In this document: one piece after another, positions 1 through 55,440 of the stretch | Numbering within the stretch: position 1 is the first letter of the stretch | How the letters are laid out: the number at the start of each line of letters is the position of its first letter | DNA from: Dermanyssus gallinae | Taxonomy: Eukaryota; Arthropoda; Arachnida; Mesostigmata; Dermanyssidae | Length of the DNA stretch: 64,000 bases | Assembly (NCBI GenBank): GCA_003439945.1 | Contig: QVRM01002073.1 | Coordinates: 16,016-80,015 of the forward strand | Reading direction: 5' to 3' | Made by a program: the position numbers and the translations under genes | Notes under the pieces: model-generated | What the model was told of the DNA's origin: nothing | What the model saw: the letters and a program-made list of their open reading frames with translations, nothing else | Database searches by the model: none

Positions 1-3000
1 GTCTAACGCAATCACAAGCACATCAACGGTCCACCGTAAATCTTTTCGGATTCGCTCCGAAAAGGTATGGTCCTACGGCATCGAAATTCTAAAAAAATAT
101 ATGTGTATTGCAGGACCAAGTCGGCCCTTAAACAAAAGTGCTTACTTATTTATTCAGTCAAAAACTCCTTGCTCCATTCTTAGTTAAGCTAAGAGCAAGG
201 CGAGCCAGTGGATACAGGTGGTCTTTTACATTGAGTATATCGAGAACACGAGGATAATTCAGGTAGAATGCTTATCGAATTGCTCGCAATGTTGTGGGAC
301 CTTGCCAGACTAGCAGCGCGTCCTAAAGACAAGCGCGCCGTCGAGGAGATCAGCAGCCACCACACACTTACCTTCTATGACCTCATTTGCGCAATTCAGG
401 GGCGACTTTCAGGCAGTTAATCATTTGGTTTGCCTTGCCTGGCGAATAACACGCTTGACTACTTCACTAGATGGCTTCCCCGTGACGTCGCTTTATCTTT
501 AATAGTAGCAACGTATATATATATATATATATATATATTATTCGTTGTGCGACAAGTCTCTATTTCGACAGACGCTTGATGGTGAGAAGCGCTTTTCCTT
601 AAAGTGTTTTAAAGGATCTAAGCCATCTCTTTCTCGCTCTCTAGATACATTCATATTAACATGTAGCATGAAATATGATATCTTACTATAGTTATATTCA
701 GCGACCTTCACTGGGTATCGCCAAATTGCGTAGAATGCCAAAACGCTTGATTTAAGTTTGTATCTGCGCGTATATCGGCGCTCCTTGCTGCGGTACATTT
801 CTAGAGTCTAACATATCGAGTTTTGCTGTACAACATCTCAGAAAGAGGATCGTGTGCTGGCATGGAAACTCATCCATAGCCGGTTGTTCGAGAGTCAAAG
901 TGTTGCGACGGGAAAACTTGCGCAATTCTACGTAGCATTTCACGGCGGTACCGTTTAGTAAGCGTAGAGCTATGCTCCGTGTTTTTAGGATTAGCATTTA
1001 TTATCCTCGCCGTCGAAAGAGGTATGTTGGCAGAAGAAGAGCTGTTTTGTTTGATGAATTCGGTTTCACTGAAGCACTGCCACGTTTCGTCAAGCGCCCG
1101 AATGCTTGCAGATTTTACTGCATACGAGTGTCTACGAAAGTCTATCCAGTAGAGAGACAGTTCAGGCATCTCTGAAATGCAGGTTCTACTCATAGCTAAA
1201 TCCCGGAGGGCTTTCTGTATGAATTTTTCTGTACAAATGCGAAATTTCTTTCCGGACGTAAAATTCTGTGCAGACCAATCACTTTGCTTCCGGAAGATCC
1301 GAGTCGAGGTATATTTGTCGCTAGTTGGTATAAGCACCACCAAAAATGAGCACGAGATCATTTTATTTGCGTTTTAAGCGCATGCATATGATAGATGGCG
1401 TATTAGGTGAAAAGCGAACAAGAAGCTTTTGATACCAGTAATTTGTCAACGTAACGTTGAAGATTTTTTAAGAAACCTTTATATATATATATATATCTCG
1501 TGAGATGACATAGGCTATAATGCGTCTACATATACTTCGCGTGCCTAGGTGCATTTTGGTACAGCTTTGCCGTTTCTTGCTTAATACACCAATCATTAAC
1601 ATGAGATATTGAGTATATACTCTGTATGATTAGCAATAGACCTCAAAATTGAAGCAATAAACAAGGAAAGTTTAACAATATCTGTTGACAACAATGCCTA
1701 CAAATAAAGACGCATTGTGTATCTCATATTAAATGTAGTTTTATTGTTAAAACGTTTGTATTTTGTTATTATTGTCGCTAATGTCTTTGTCGTTATTCAA
1801 AGTGGATGTCCAGCCGCAGTTACGTCTAACTTTCAGTCACGCATACTAGAGATATGTGTACATAGAAAAAATAAAAACATATAAATAATATTTACACTTC
1901 TCCCTCTCTCTCTCTCTCTGAATATATATATATATATATATATATATAGGAACTCCTTCGATACAATTTGCTCCTGACATTATATTTAAGCTATACAAAC
2001 AAAATGGACGGGGGAGGGTGATTACAAACACATTTGTTAGCTTTTATTAAGGCGAATGCGGTGCTCTCACCTTCTGGATAGTTATTTTATCTTGTTCTCT
2101 TTTGTTCATTTCGGGGTATGTCGTTATATATAAGTGGCTGTACAGAAAACAATTTATTCCATTCCTTGCTCCTGAGATTTGCCGGCATTTGTATTCGTCA
2201 GTTCGGGTCGAACGCTTCAAATGCTAGATTGCATACGGGTCCGAGCGTTAAGTCATCTCACTCCCAAGCACCACCTAAGAATGTGTTGCCTTAGGTACAC
2301 CGTATGAGCTATCGCATTTAGCTGTCCCATACTGTATTGATAAAGTAGGTTTTAAACTTGTTAAACCGATCTTGAGCCGAAACCCAATCCCCTGCACGTA
2401 CTCTGTCCGTTGACGCTTTGCTCCCCTTGCATCAAGCACCCTGATCTACTTCACACCAGTAAGTAGCCCAGGGGCTCTCAGGGCAAGAGATCTACCTTGT
2501 GGTAGATCTTCCTACCAGAAAGTGCTGTCTCTCTTACAGTCATTGTGAGCCTTTCATTTTCAGCCATAACAGGCATTAGGGATAGCGATTCGAGTCGTCA
2601 TCAGGAAAGTGATGACGACAGTAGTTAGTAACAACAAATAATGTTAATTCGGCGTTACCCTCGATATATACAGCCTCTTTTCTTCATTATTTTAATATTA
2701 ATATTATTACTAGCTCTAGGGCATTCACAACAAACAAGAACTGCCCGTTCATCAATGGCGAGCGTCCACACGGAAATGGCAAATGCGCATTATCAAACGC
2801 CACGATGATAGCGCAGTGGCTATCGAGCGTGTAGTAGAAACACCGATATCGATTTAACTAGCGGTTTGCTCATTGTAGTTCCTGAATATGAAACAAACTT
2901 TTCATGCACACATTTTCTTTGTTTAGACTTTTGCGGTTTCTCATCAAAATGATGATATGATTATCAAAGATGTTTCGGTCTTGGCACGTATGCAACTGGA

Positions 3001-3026
3001 ACGTCAAGAATAGAGCGTCTATTCAC
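1..3026. other. Left flank without recognised gene
   Basis: Short (TA)n runs near 516-538, 1481-1496 and 1921-1947. A 163-codon open frame at 870-1361 (minus) matches nothing I know. No splice-bounded exon with family similarity is visible. Confidence 0.5.
870..1361 (-). CDS. Unassigned open frame, 163 codons
   Basis: Not low-complexity, with Met start and stop inside the window. No recognisable motif, signal peptide or membrane segment. A frame of this length can occur by chance in 64 kb at this base composition. It could also be decayed mobile-element coding sequence. Confidence 0.12.
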   Translation of the reverse strand: MISCSFLVVLIPTSDKYTSTRIFRKQSDWSAQNFTSGKKFRICTEKFIQKALRDLAMSRTCISEMPELSLYWIDFRRHSYAVKSASIRALDETWQCFSETEFIKQNSSSSANIPLSTARIINANPKNTEHSSTLTKRYRREMLRRIAQVFPSQHFDSRTTGYG

Positions 3027-3186
<160 letters not shown>

Positions 3187-3358
3187 GTGGCTTCCATTAT
3201 AGGCGCCATGAACTGACAGAAAGCGAACAGAGCAGGACAAACATGATTTAAACGTTCATACCTCACAATTGTATTAACTAAATAATGATAAATAATAAAT
3301 TAGAACATACATCAGGTCTGTCGACTTCGCAGACTTCGTGGAACTCTCCAAAAAAAAA

Positions 3359-3520
<162 letters not shown>

Positions 3521-3900
3521 CCGACTCATTAGCCCCTTCGATGGTCGGTGCAGGTGCGGACCGAGCAGGTCATGCCTCCAGGTTAGCTAAGGCTAATAAA
3601 TGCAGAAAATACTCAAGCGTCGATTATCCGCACGAATTTTGTCCGTTGGCGTTCGAGACTATGGGAGCTGCAGGCCCCCTTACGCTCAAGCTAATTCAGC
3701 GGGTCGATAAAAGTCTTAATCTTTCGACAGGAGACTCGAGGGCATCCGAATTCTTGCGTCAGAGGCTGTCGCTCGACATTCAACGAGGAAACGCAGCGTC
3801 TGTTCGGGGCACATTGTTGAACTGGGCTAACCCTGGGTAAGAGAACCCGTGATCACACGTTCGCCCGGAGACAATTGTCCACTCCAAAGTGCTAACATAA
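3521..3900 (+). mobile_element. LINE 3' fragment (family A, C-terminal domain)
   Basis: Reading frame 3541-3840, from MVGAGADRAGH to WANPG, aligns residue by residue with the C-terminal part of the longer copy at 16076-16687. Shared blocks are AKxxKCRKYSS, PLAFET and QRLSLD.QRGNAASVRGTL. Truncated at its 5' end at a TAA array and followed by AATAATAAAA-rich sequence. Confidence 0.85.
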
Positions 3901-3939
3901 TAATAAAACATTGAAGTAATTACTTTAAAAAAAAACTTC

Positions 3940-4000
3940 GCAATAATAATAATAATAATAATAATAATAGTAATAATAATTATTATTATTAGTATTATTA
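3940..4000. repeat. (TAA)n/(TTA)n array
   Basis: AAT units switch to ATT units part-way, making a self-complementary stretch. It lies just beyond the stop codon side of the GCPII-like gene. Confidence 0.85.
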
Positions 4001-4202
4001 TGTGCGGCGAGGCTGGTGGTCAATTGGTGCAGTTGTAACAATGTCGACGCTGTCGTCGTTGTCGTTGTTGTTGTTGTTGTTGCTGCTCATATGTTGATGA
4101 GAGGAAGACGAGTATGATGAGCGAACGCGAAAATGGTTGGTCTATGTACGTAGCGATCATTGTACAGCAACAGCAGCGGGCGGCGCACGATAACGCGGGC
4201 GG

Positions 4203-47883
<43,681 letters not shown>

Positions 47884-48030
47884 CTGATCGAGCCGGTTGA
47901 GCCGGGGAGAGCTGGTGGCAGGGGCGGTCGAAGTGGTGGCGGCAACAACAAACGTGAAGCCCGGCGGTAGGCCCGCTTCGTGCCACGATGGCGACGTCTC
48001 GTCGGCCAGCTTTTCCCGAACTACTTAACG

Positions 48031-48105
48031 TGCAGCAGCAGCAGCAGCAGCAACAACAACAGAAACAACAACAGCAGCAAGAACGAAAACAGCAACAACA
48101 ATAAA
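48031..48105 (+). repeat. (CAG/CAA)n array
   Basis: CAGCAGCAG then CAACAACAA units with AGAAAC interruptions, upstream of exon 1. Confidence 0.85.
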
Positions 48106-48267
48106 ACCTCAGTTCCAAAAACTCAAGAAGCAACAGCAACAACAATTGAAGAATACACTAGTAATGCCGCGGTATCGGTGCGAATGCTGCGGATCGCTTG
48201 TTCTTCCCGGTTCTGCTTTGTCTGCTTGTCTATCTATCTGTCTGTCTGTGGTGGTTGAGGTGGTGGT

Positions 48268-48409
48268 GGTGGAGGTGTTGTTGTCGTTGCTGCTGCTGCT
48301 GTTGTAGTTGTTAGTGTTGTTGTTGTTGCTGCTGCTGTTGTAGTTGTTGTTGTTGTTGCTGCTGCTGTAGTTGTTGTTGTTGTTGCTGCTGCTGTTGTAG
48401 TTGTTGTTT

Positions 48410-48444
<35 letters not shown>

Positions 48445-48525
48445 GCTGTTGTTGATGTTGTTGTTGCTGTTGTTGATGTTGCTACTGTTGTTGTTGCTGC
48501 TGATGTTGTTGCTACTGCTACTCGC
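48268..48525. repeat. (GTT/GCT)n array, about 250 bp
   Basis: Repeated blocks of TTGTTGTTGCTGCTGCTG followed by TAGTTG, a higher-order repeat of roughly 27-33 bp built from the trinucleotide. Confidence 0.9.
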
Positions 48526-48666
48526 TGAATGAACTTGAATGTCGCTGTTACTGCTTGTCCTGCGGCCGCCGTCAGGTAGGCAGCTAGGTAGTTGAGCGAG
48601 CTCGGCCTCAGGAGACCCGTATTTAACGTCGACACATGGAAAGTTGTCAACGAACAAGAATACCAG

Positions 48667-48750
48667 AAGCAGCAGCAACAGCAACAACAACAACAACAAC
48701 AACAACACAGCAGCAACAACAACAACAACAATGGCAGCAGCAACAAAACA
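48667..48750 (+). repeat. (CAA/CAG)n array
   Basis: CAACAACAA run with CAG units; together with 48268-48525 (opposite polarity) it could fold into a long imperfect stem. Confidence 0.88.
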
Positions 48751-49605
48751 TGAAACGTGCAAGGTATCTCACTTGGTCGTCAATTCTGATCTCTGACTGC
48801 GGATGCAGTTGTCGTAGTAGTAGTAGTAGTAGCCCGAGTCGTCGTAACGTGATGTTGCTGATGTTGTCCTTGTTGCTATTTTAGTTGTTGTCCTTGTTGT
48901 TGTTGTTGTCGTTGTTGTTGCTGCTGCTGCCGCTAAACAGCAAGTCGAAGTGGCAGAAACGGTAGTGGTTTTTAGTAGCGTATCGCGTCACAAGTCCAAG
49001 TCTCGAGTGGATGACGCTGGATGACAACACACCCACACACGCACAACCACCCAGCCACCCCGCACCCCCTCCTACTGCTATGGGATTTGCGATACACATG
49101 CGATACCCACAGGCTCCCGCTCTGTGCTAGCTGCAGTTTCGCTGCCGCCCGGCTCGTCTCTCCTCAGCGACAGGGCTGATGCGAACCACCAGCCGACTTG
49201 CTACGACATACAGCAGACGCACGCACGGAGTGACACGGAGGACGCCTGGGCCAGCAGCGGAAGCCGCCGGCAGCCAGCCACAGATTCAGGCCTCGCAGCG
49301 CATACGGTTTCGATAGGAGGAGGCGGCGGCGGCGGCAGCAATGAAGTTCCGACGCGTTCAGCCACACACTCCAAGCCAGCCGCACTACGACTATACGAGA
49401 GTAAGTCTAGCTTGCCCACTAGCGGAAGTCGGCCTTTGCGTGCCGTTTTTAGAGCAGTCCGAACGAGGAGTCGTATGGGCTCTGAGCTACGCTGAGAGAC
49501 AGAGAGCTCTGTCTACTGCTGCTGCTGCTACTGCAGGAAGCTGATCTCGCTCGTCTCGAACAATCTGCAAAGGAACAGACAAGAACAGCTTCTGTAAGTG
49601 TTTAT

Positions 49606-49701
49606 ATATACAATCATAGTCTTTCTCTCGCTCTCTCTCCCTAACTCTCCCCCTTTCTTTCTTTCTTTCTTACTTTCTCTCTCTCCCCCCCTCTCTCTCT
49701 C

Positions 49702-49741
<40 letters not shown>
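49606..49741. repeat. Pyrimidine tract and (TA)n run
   Basis: CTCTCTCCC and CTTTCTTT runs followed by TATATA with one CATA break. Confidence 0.88.
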
Positions 49742-49742
<1 letters not shown>

Positions 49743-50399
49743 CAACCGTACGCAAATACAAATAAAGACACAGTTGTTACTCGGAATAGCAGGGAATGAC
49801 AGTGCGCACATGCTAAATCTTGAGCAGTTTCGTCTAGTTAATAATGGCTTGGGTGAGTGTGCATACATAGTCAGAGAGTAACGCTGTACATTTGGAGAGA
49901 AATCTATTGCTTTTTTTGACGTAGCAGTAAATCCTTAATAATAATAATAATGCAGTTGGGCCGTACATCACAAACACCCCGACGAAATGTACGCCGTATT
50001 AGAATATAGTTAATAGACAATATGCAATTCTGGCACTGTCCGTTTGCTGAATCAGATTCGTTACGCTATCTTGCCGCAGAGCTCCTTATGACAGACTTTG
50101 CTTCCCGGTCGCGTTGCAATTAGTTTCGATTTCGCTTACCCTCACTGACGTTCCCTCAAAGTTTCTCACATTATAACAAGATACTGTAAATCTGTCCTGT
50201 AAGGTAAAAGAAGCAAGTCAGGTCATGCGTTCTTTTCCAAATAGAAAGACTGTGGGTCAGACTAGGTGTATTGCGAGCACTAGGTGCGGTCTAGCCTCTC
50301 TCGGAAAACTACCTTCATGAATTCTTCAACAAGAATAATTAAAAGGAGACAAATGCCAAGAAGAACGCTAAAGAAGATCTTCTGCAAATTGGCTTTGAA

Positions 50400-51550
50400 A
50401 CCGATCAAGTATGTTAAGCTATTTGACTTCCGGAGAACGCGTGATGCAACCCGTGTGCTTTAATTGGACGTAGAACGAGCTGCGGCAAAAACCGCCAGGG
50501 CATTTGTAGACTGCGTCAAGGCATTTGGCAAAGCACCACGAGATCTCCGGGTAAAGTCATTTCAACACGCAGAGATTGGTGGTTCTTTTCAGAGCGTAAT
50601 TTCGAGCTTCCTTGATTTCGACATCTTACTAATACAGGGTGAGCAGGATGTGTTGACAGTAAGGCAAAATATGGGAACCCCGCAAAGGACCTACCGAGCT
50701 GCGTCTCCTTTATTTGTTTTTTTGCTGATTTTGGCGGCTATATTAGAAAGGACTACCGACAAGCCATGTGTGCCATGTTGTGATGCGTGCAGGTGACATT
50801 GTGATCGCCTATTACGACCTGACGGCCAACAAGCGCTTCAGAGCGCTTCTTTAGCAGAGGTTTTTCTCGTCTTAAAGGGCTGGAAATAAACGCCACGAAT
50901 ACTGAGGCTATGAAGCTCAGAATAGAGGGTCGATTGGCTACCAAAGTCGTCATACGTTGCAAAGGCCAACACTTGTAAATAATTTGTCAATTCTTTCCGT
51001 TATCACAGGCTTTGACTCCATTATACTGAGACGACCTTTACTGTGCACATCGTCGAGTCGCACATAGTGCCACAGCTCTAGGCTGTCGTTATCGAGAGGC
51101 AGGGGACGTCCAGCAACTACCTGTCTCGACGGCAGTAGCGCTCTTCCCCCTCAAGATTGTTCCAAGGCTGATGTATGATATTGACAGAGCTTGAAGAAGC
51201 TTCACTCGGGCAAACTTTGGTTGGCTTGAAAGGTGTCTCGGAATGAGAAAATAAAGTTGAACAAATTCGACGGGAGGTTGGAGTCCCGGATATTTTCAAT
51301 GTCTTTCATCCCACGTCTGATCTTGCATGTGATAATCACTACGATTTTACCAAATACATAGTTCATGGTTATTATCACCTGGTTCGTTCAACGCATGAAC
51401 TTTCACGAGGAGTACACAGAGTACATGTGTCGACTGTGCTCTCAAGCATGTACAGGGTATAATGCGTCTGCCTGCTTGGCCCTTACGAAACGAGTGCTGC
51501 ACTACCTCTCTCGAATCACATGCCGAGAGCAGCTGACAAAAATATAAGTA
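50400..51550 (+). mobile_element. LINE reverse transcriptase relic (family B), about 1.1 kb
   Basis: In order over shifting frames: LFDFRRTRDATRVL, RAFVDCVKAFGKAPRDLR (RT block usually FVD..KAFD..PR; catalytic-type Asp read as Gly), QGEQDVLTVRQNMGTPQRTY, LFVFLLILAAIL, the remains of the YADD block (VIAYYDLTANK), RFFSRLKGLEINATNTEAMK, and the 3' part with IVHGYYHLV and FHEEYTEYMCRLCSQACTGY. The 3' part matches 42190-42825, so both are one family. Many stops; dead. Confidence 0.85.
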
Positions 51551-51670
51551 TCATTGTTATATGCATACTCAATATGAGTAAAATAAATTGAATAGTATAT
51601 TTACATATACACCGTGCACATTAGTTAATCACAAACGTAACTTTTACTACACCTAATGAAATACAATTAC

Positions 51671-51671
51671 A

Positions 51672-51715
<44 letters not shown>
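51671..51715. repeat. (TA)n microsatellite
   Basis: Perfect TA run just downstream of the LINE relic. Confidence 0.93.
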
Positions 51716-51717
<2 letters not shown>

Positions 51718-52492
51718 TTTCCTTTTTGCCGAAATTCATAGAGAGTACATCTTTCATCTGCAGCGGGCGCGCGTATTTACGGAACGTGTACAGGACATGT
51801 CAAGTGCACCGGCACCGTATGGCTACCGACACTGTCGGCCTTAGGCAATAGGGTTCCGGGACAAAAACAAAAAAAATATGTGGTAGTTGTGCACGTGGCA
51901 AACTTCGCACAATAGTTTGGTTGCGATGCGAATTCCTCGGCTGGGGTGTATCGAGGGTCCACGAGCTCTCGCTTTGAGGTTCTCCGCCTACGTTTATTGG
52001 CAAGGTAGCTCCGAACGGTAGCTCTGTTGTTGTTGCCTGAGAAACCGGGCTGCTTGCTTCTCGTTGTGTGTCGTACCGGTGAATATGTGAATGAGGCCTC
52101 TGCTTATTATGCACCCACGTTCAAAGTCATGTCGTTGCGTGACGTCTACACAAACATATGTGCTGTTGTTGTATCCGACACTGCCCACCTGTCATGCATA
52201 CAAGACATACATACAGGCTAGACAACATCAACAACAACAACAATCACAACTGCAACAACAACAACAAAGACAACGGCCGTTAGTGTTGTCAAAGGTAATC
52301 GGAGCAATCCCCTCTCGGCGGTCTGACAAAGTGGAAGGCAAGGAGAAAAGCATGGGTTTGCTTGAACTGCTACTGCAAGCGGCCAAGGGAAGCGACGCGG
52401 GTGGTTAAAAGGCTGACGTCGCTGAATGAATGCCGCTCGATTTCGGTTGCTTGTTGTAGGTGTTATAAAGAGATTCCCCTCATGTTACCACT

Positions 52493-52879
52493 TTAGAGTT
52501 CATTTTGACTACTTTCACACGATTGCTCTTCGGAGCTTCTACAGCTTATGTCTAGTGTTACATCTATCCTCATTGCCGTCGCAAACGCTCTGACGCTTGA
52601 CAAATCGGCAAGCTGTTGATTGTACACTAACTTCTTATCGGCGACATCGGCGAATGTCACGTGTCGGCGGAGAATGAGGGTGCGGTAGGTATCTCGTGCT
52701 AACAACAAAATATAACAGCAATTCAGCGGCCTCCTTACGGTCGCTCGCAGTTCCCGCAAAAGTTCCCGCAATATATTCAGTTTAGAATGAACAAAACTGC
52801 CAATTGTATTGTTGACTGTCGCGTCGTCTACTATTACATTACATGGGAGATGCTGAGCCATACGTTGCATAAGCTCCAT
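52493..52879 (-). CDS. Unassigned open frame, 128 codons
   Basis: MELMQRMAQHLPCN to SSQNEL. Balanced amino-acid composition, not repeat-coded, Met start. No known motif and no clear splice context. It could be an exon, an old element or chance. Confidence 0.18.
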   Translation of the reverse strand: MELMQRMAQHLPCNVIVDDATVNNTIGSFVHSKLNILRELLRELRATVRRPLNCCYILLLARDTYRTLILRRHVTFADVADKKLVYNQQLADLSSVRAFATAMRIDVTLDISCRSSEEQSCESSQNEL

Positions 52880-52907
52880 TGTGCGACAACAAAACGTGTA
52901 ATGTACA

Positions 52908-52961
<54 letters not shown>

Positions 52962-52973
52962 CATGTATATATA
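52908..52973. repeat. (TA)n microsatellite
   Basis: TA run with AAAT and CATG interruptions. Confidence 0.9.
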
Positions 52974-53778
52974 TACAGAATCCATTACACGCATAAGTGG
53001 TACCTGTGGTCACTTGCCCAGCCTCCTTCATTTTGCCCTTTCTGGCATCCATTCCGTTGTGTTCAGACGTAGAGTAATACTACTAGAACGAAAAACAAAC
53101 GGCTGCATGCTAATGCACTGAGTGCATTGTTGTGCCTAGGACGCAGGTTTTCAGCAAATTAGCGACAACGTTCGCCATAGCGGCCATGCTGTTAGCCCGG
53201 TAACCCTGTCTGTGCGGTTCCCACGCTAAGTGCCCCTGCGAATAACGCTTTCCAATTGAGGACTTCCAAGTTGCAAGCCACGGAAGAGGCAGCGGAAGAG
53301 GCCACATGTCCTGCAGCCAGAACGACGCGGTAACGCGAGAGAGGTGCGTACTTTAGCGGAGACTCGCATCAACTGTCGGTCGGCCAACTTACCACCACAG
53401 ACGGTTCGGATACTTGGCATTATTGGTAGGGTTTGCCCATCGCGTCGTCAGTCCCGCCAGCTCTCTACCTCTACGTGTCAGTTCCCTCCACACGCGGGCA
53501 ACGACGCGAGGCCGTAAAAGTCGTCGCATTAGCCAGAACACGGACGAAGGCGGCCGCAGCGATGTTTTTGCCTTTAATGGGCACGATTCGTTACTGGGTG
53601 CGTTGAAGATTTGCTGCGTGTTTAACTGCCGTTGCAAACGATGTTGTTAATGTTGCTGTTGTTGTTGTTGTTACCGGGATGCTCTTTTTCGTGTCGACAA
53701 TAGGCGCGATACACACCTTAGATGAACGATTTGGCCTAGAAAATGAAGTGTTCGAGTGCCCTCTGTCACAAGTGCACG

Positions 53779-53779
<1 letters not shown>

Positions 53780-53856
<77 letters not shown>
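53780..53856. repeat. (TA)n microsatellite
   Basis: TA run ending 13 bases before SINE copy 3. Confidence 0.95.
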
Positions 53857-53858
<2 letters not shown>

Positions 53859-53869
53859 TGTATATGTAG

Positions 53870-54075
53870 ACCGAGCAAGGTGGCTTAGAGGCAAAGCCTT
53901 TGACTTGCATTCGGGAGGACTGGGTTCGAGACCCAGATCCCGGCCACTCTTAAATTGGTTTGCATGGCTTCCAATTTAGACAAGGTAAATGCCGGAGTGG
54001 ATTAAAATTAGCCATGGCATGAAAAAAACCGTACACGGGCCATTGCCTTACGGACTTATTACTCTTATAAAAAAA
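53870..54075 (+). mobile_element. tRNA-derived SINE, copy 3
   Basis: ACCGAGCAAGGTGGCTTAGA start, A box, B box GGGTTCGAGACCC, tail with GGCCACTCTTAAATTGG and GGAGTGGATTAAAATTAGCC, and A-rich end. Almost identical to copies 1 and 2. Confidence 0.9.
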
Positions 54076-54670
54076 ATATATATATATACTAGTAAGACAC
54101 AAAATTAGTTTACATGTTTGCAAATTATTTCACACCTTCCAGCACTGATTTGTGCCTCGACGCTCGACATGACAAACGATTGGGCTTGGCACGTTTCAAC
54201 AAGAACTTTCACTATACATACTTCGACCGGATCAGCGCATTTGATAGGGACCGATGGATGGATTTGTTGTTAACAAGATGAAGACATTTCAGGTCGACCC
54301 ACAGGCTCGTAGGTGGCTTGCTGCATCGGTCGTTCCAAGTTAAGTGCGGCGATACTCTTTGTGAGCCAGAAATGGCACCCTTTGGCGTCTCTCAGAGGGA
54401 GTTGTTGTTGCTCCCCACAGTTGTATGTATTTGTGTTAAGTCTTAAGCAAATGCACGACATTTGTTGTAGACATAGTATTTTAAGTCCCGTCGAGTGTTA
54501 AATGCCTGTCGTACGCTGACGGACTATATAATATATATTTTTCCTTGGACTCTGTAATACGTCGACGGAATCGTTTGCTGCTGTAGCGACAACGGAGCCA
54601 GCAAGCATACATCAAGGCGGCTTCTCGGAGCTCCCCTACCCCATATTCTTTAAATGAAGGCGCTTTCTAT

Positions 54671-54673
<3 letters not shown>

Positions 54674-54722
<49 letters not shown>
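54674..54722. repeat. (TA)n microsatellite
   Basis: TA run beside the mariner relic. Confidence 0.93.
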
Positions 54723-54724
<2 letters not shown>

Positions 54725-55440
54725 AGTCAAAAAGTTTTTTTAGTGAGCTTCACACGACACACGCGTTCTCCGCTTTTTAAGACACACAGTGTCTTTTTAA
54801 TTTTCTTCCAAAATTACCGACAATAAGAAATGGATTGTCTACAACAACGTGTTCTGAACAAGGTCATGGTCGAAGCGAGACATCGGACCCAACACCACAG
54901 GCTGTTGGGAGAACAGACCGTCATGCTATGAATACGCCATGTGCTGCGTCTGGCGAGAGTGAAAAGGCGCGGTGGGTGCACAACTAAACTTCTCCCAGGC
55001 AAGAAAACAATTAACGGTGAAGAGTTCCGCCTGCAGCCGGATAGCTTGAGGCAAGCTTTTGCTGGCTGAGACGTGGCCTGAACCGCACCCTCGTAGATGC
55101 GTCATATTCCATCATGACAATGCCCGCCCATGCACAGCCGCCAGTGTTGGCTTTTCATGGATTATCTTACCGCACCTAACCTTAACGTTATATATTTTAT
55201 CGTCTTGGCTTTGCCGGTTTAAATCGTCGTTTTAATCAATTTTGAGTCAAGAAAAGTTAAGACGTTTGAACGGTGTCCAACGAATACCTTAACAATGTTT
55301 TGCTTCCAATAACCGATTGTCGGGAATGATAGCAATATTTTCTTATTCAGATGCCGTTATACGAAAGTTGCACAAAAAGGTAATACAATATTATCATTGA
55401 CTAAAATGACACCGTGTATAGAAAATACGTTTCTGAATTT
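54723..55440 (+). mobile_element. mariner (Mos1-type) transposase relic
   Basis: Scattered-frame blocks ITDNKKWIVYNNV (mariner ITGDEKWI.Y.N), PGKKTINGE and LRQAFA, RCVIFHHDNARPCTA (HHDNARPHTA with the second catalytic Asp), LNGV and a C-terminal YSDAVIRKL..KVI block. N-terminal DNA-binding half not found. Interrupted by stops. Confidence 0.8.

Larger units (their letters stand above)
47884..49600. other. Upstream region of the GCPII-like gene, CAG/CAA-rich
   Basis: Contains at least four CAA/CAG-type arrays. The promoter and 5' untranslated exons presumably lie here, but no TATA, initiator or splice site could be called. A long minus-strand open frame (48109-48762) is mostly repeat-coded Asn/Ser/Leu. 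Its non-repeat middle (NFPCVDVKYGSPEAELAQLP) has no known relative. Confidence 0.4.

Noticed and set aside
48109..48762. 217-codon minus frame rich in Leu, Asn and Ser
   Set aside because: About three quarters is trinucleotide-array translation. The short middle segment is unassigned. It was kept as a remark under the upstream region, not as a gene.
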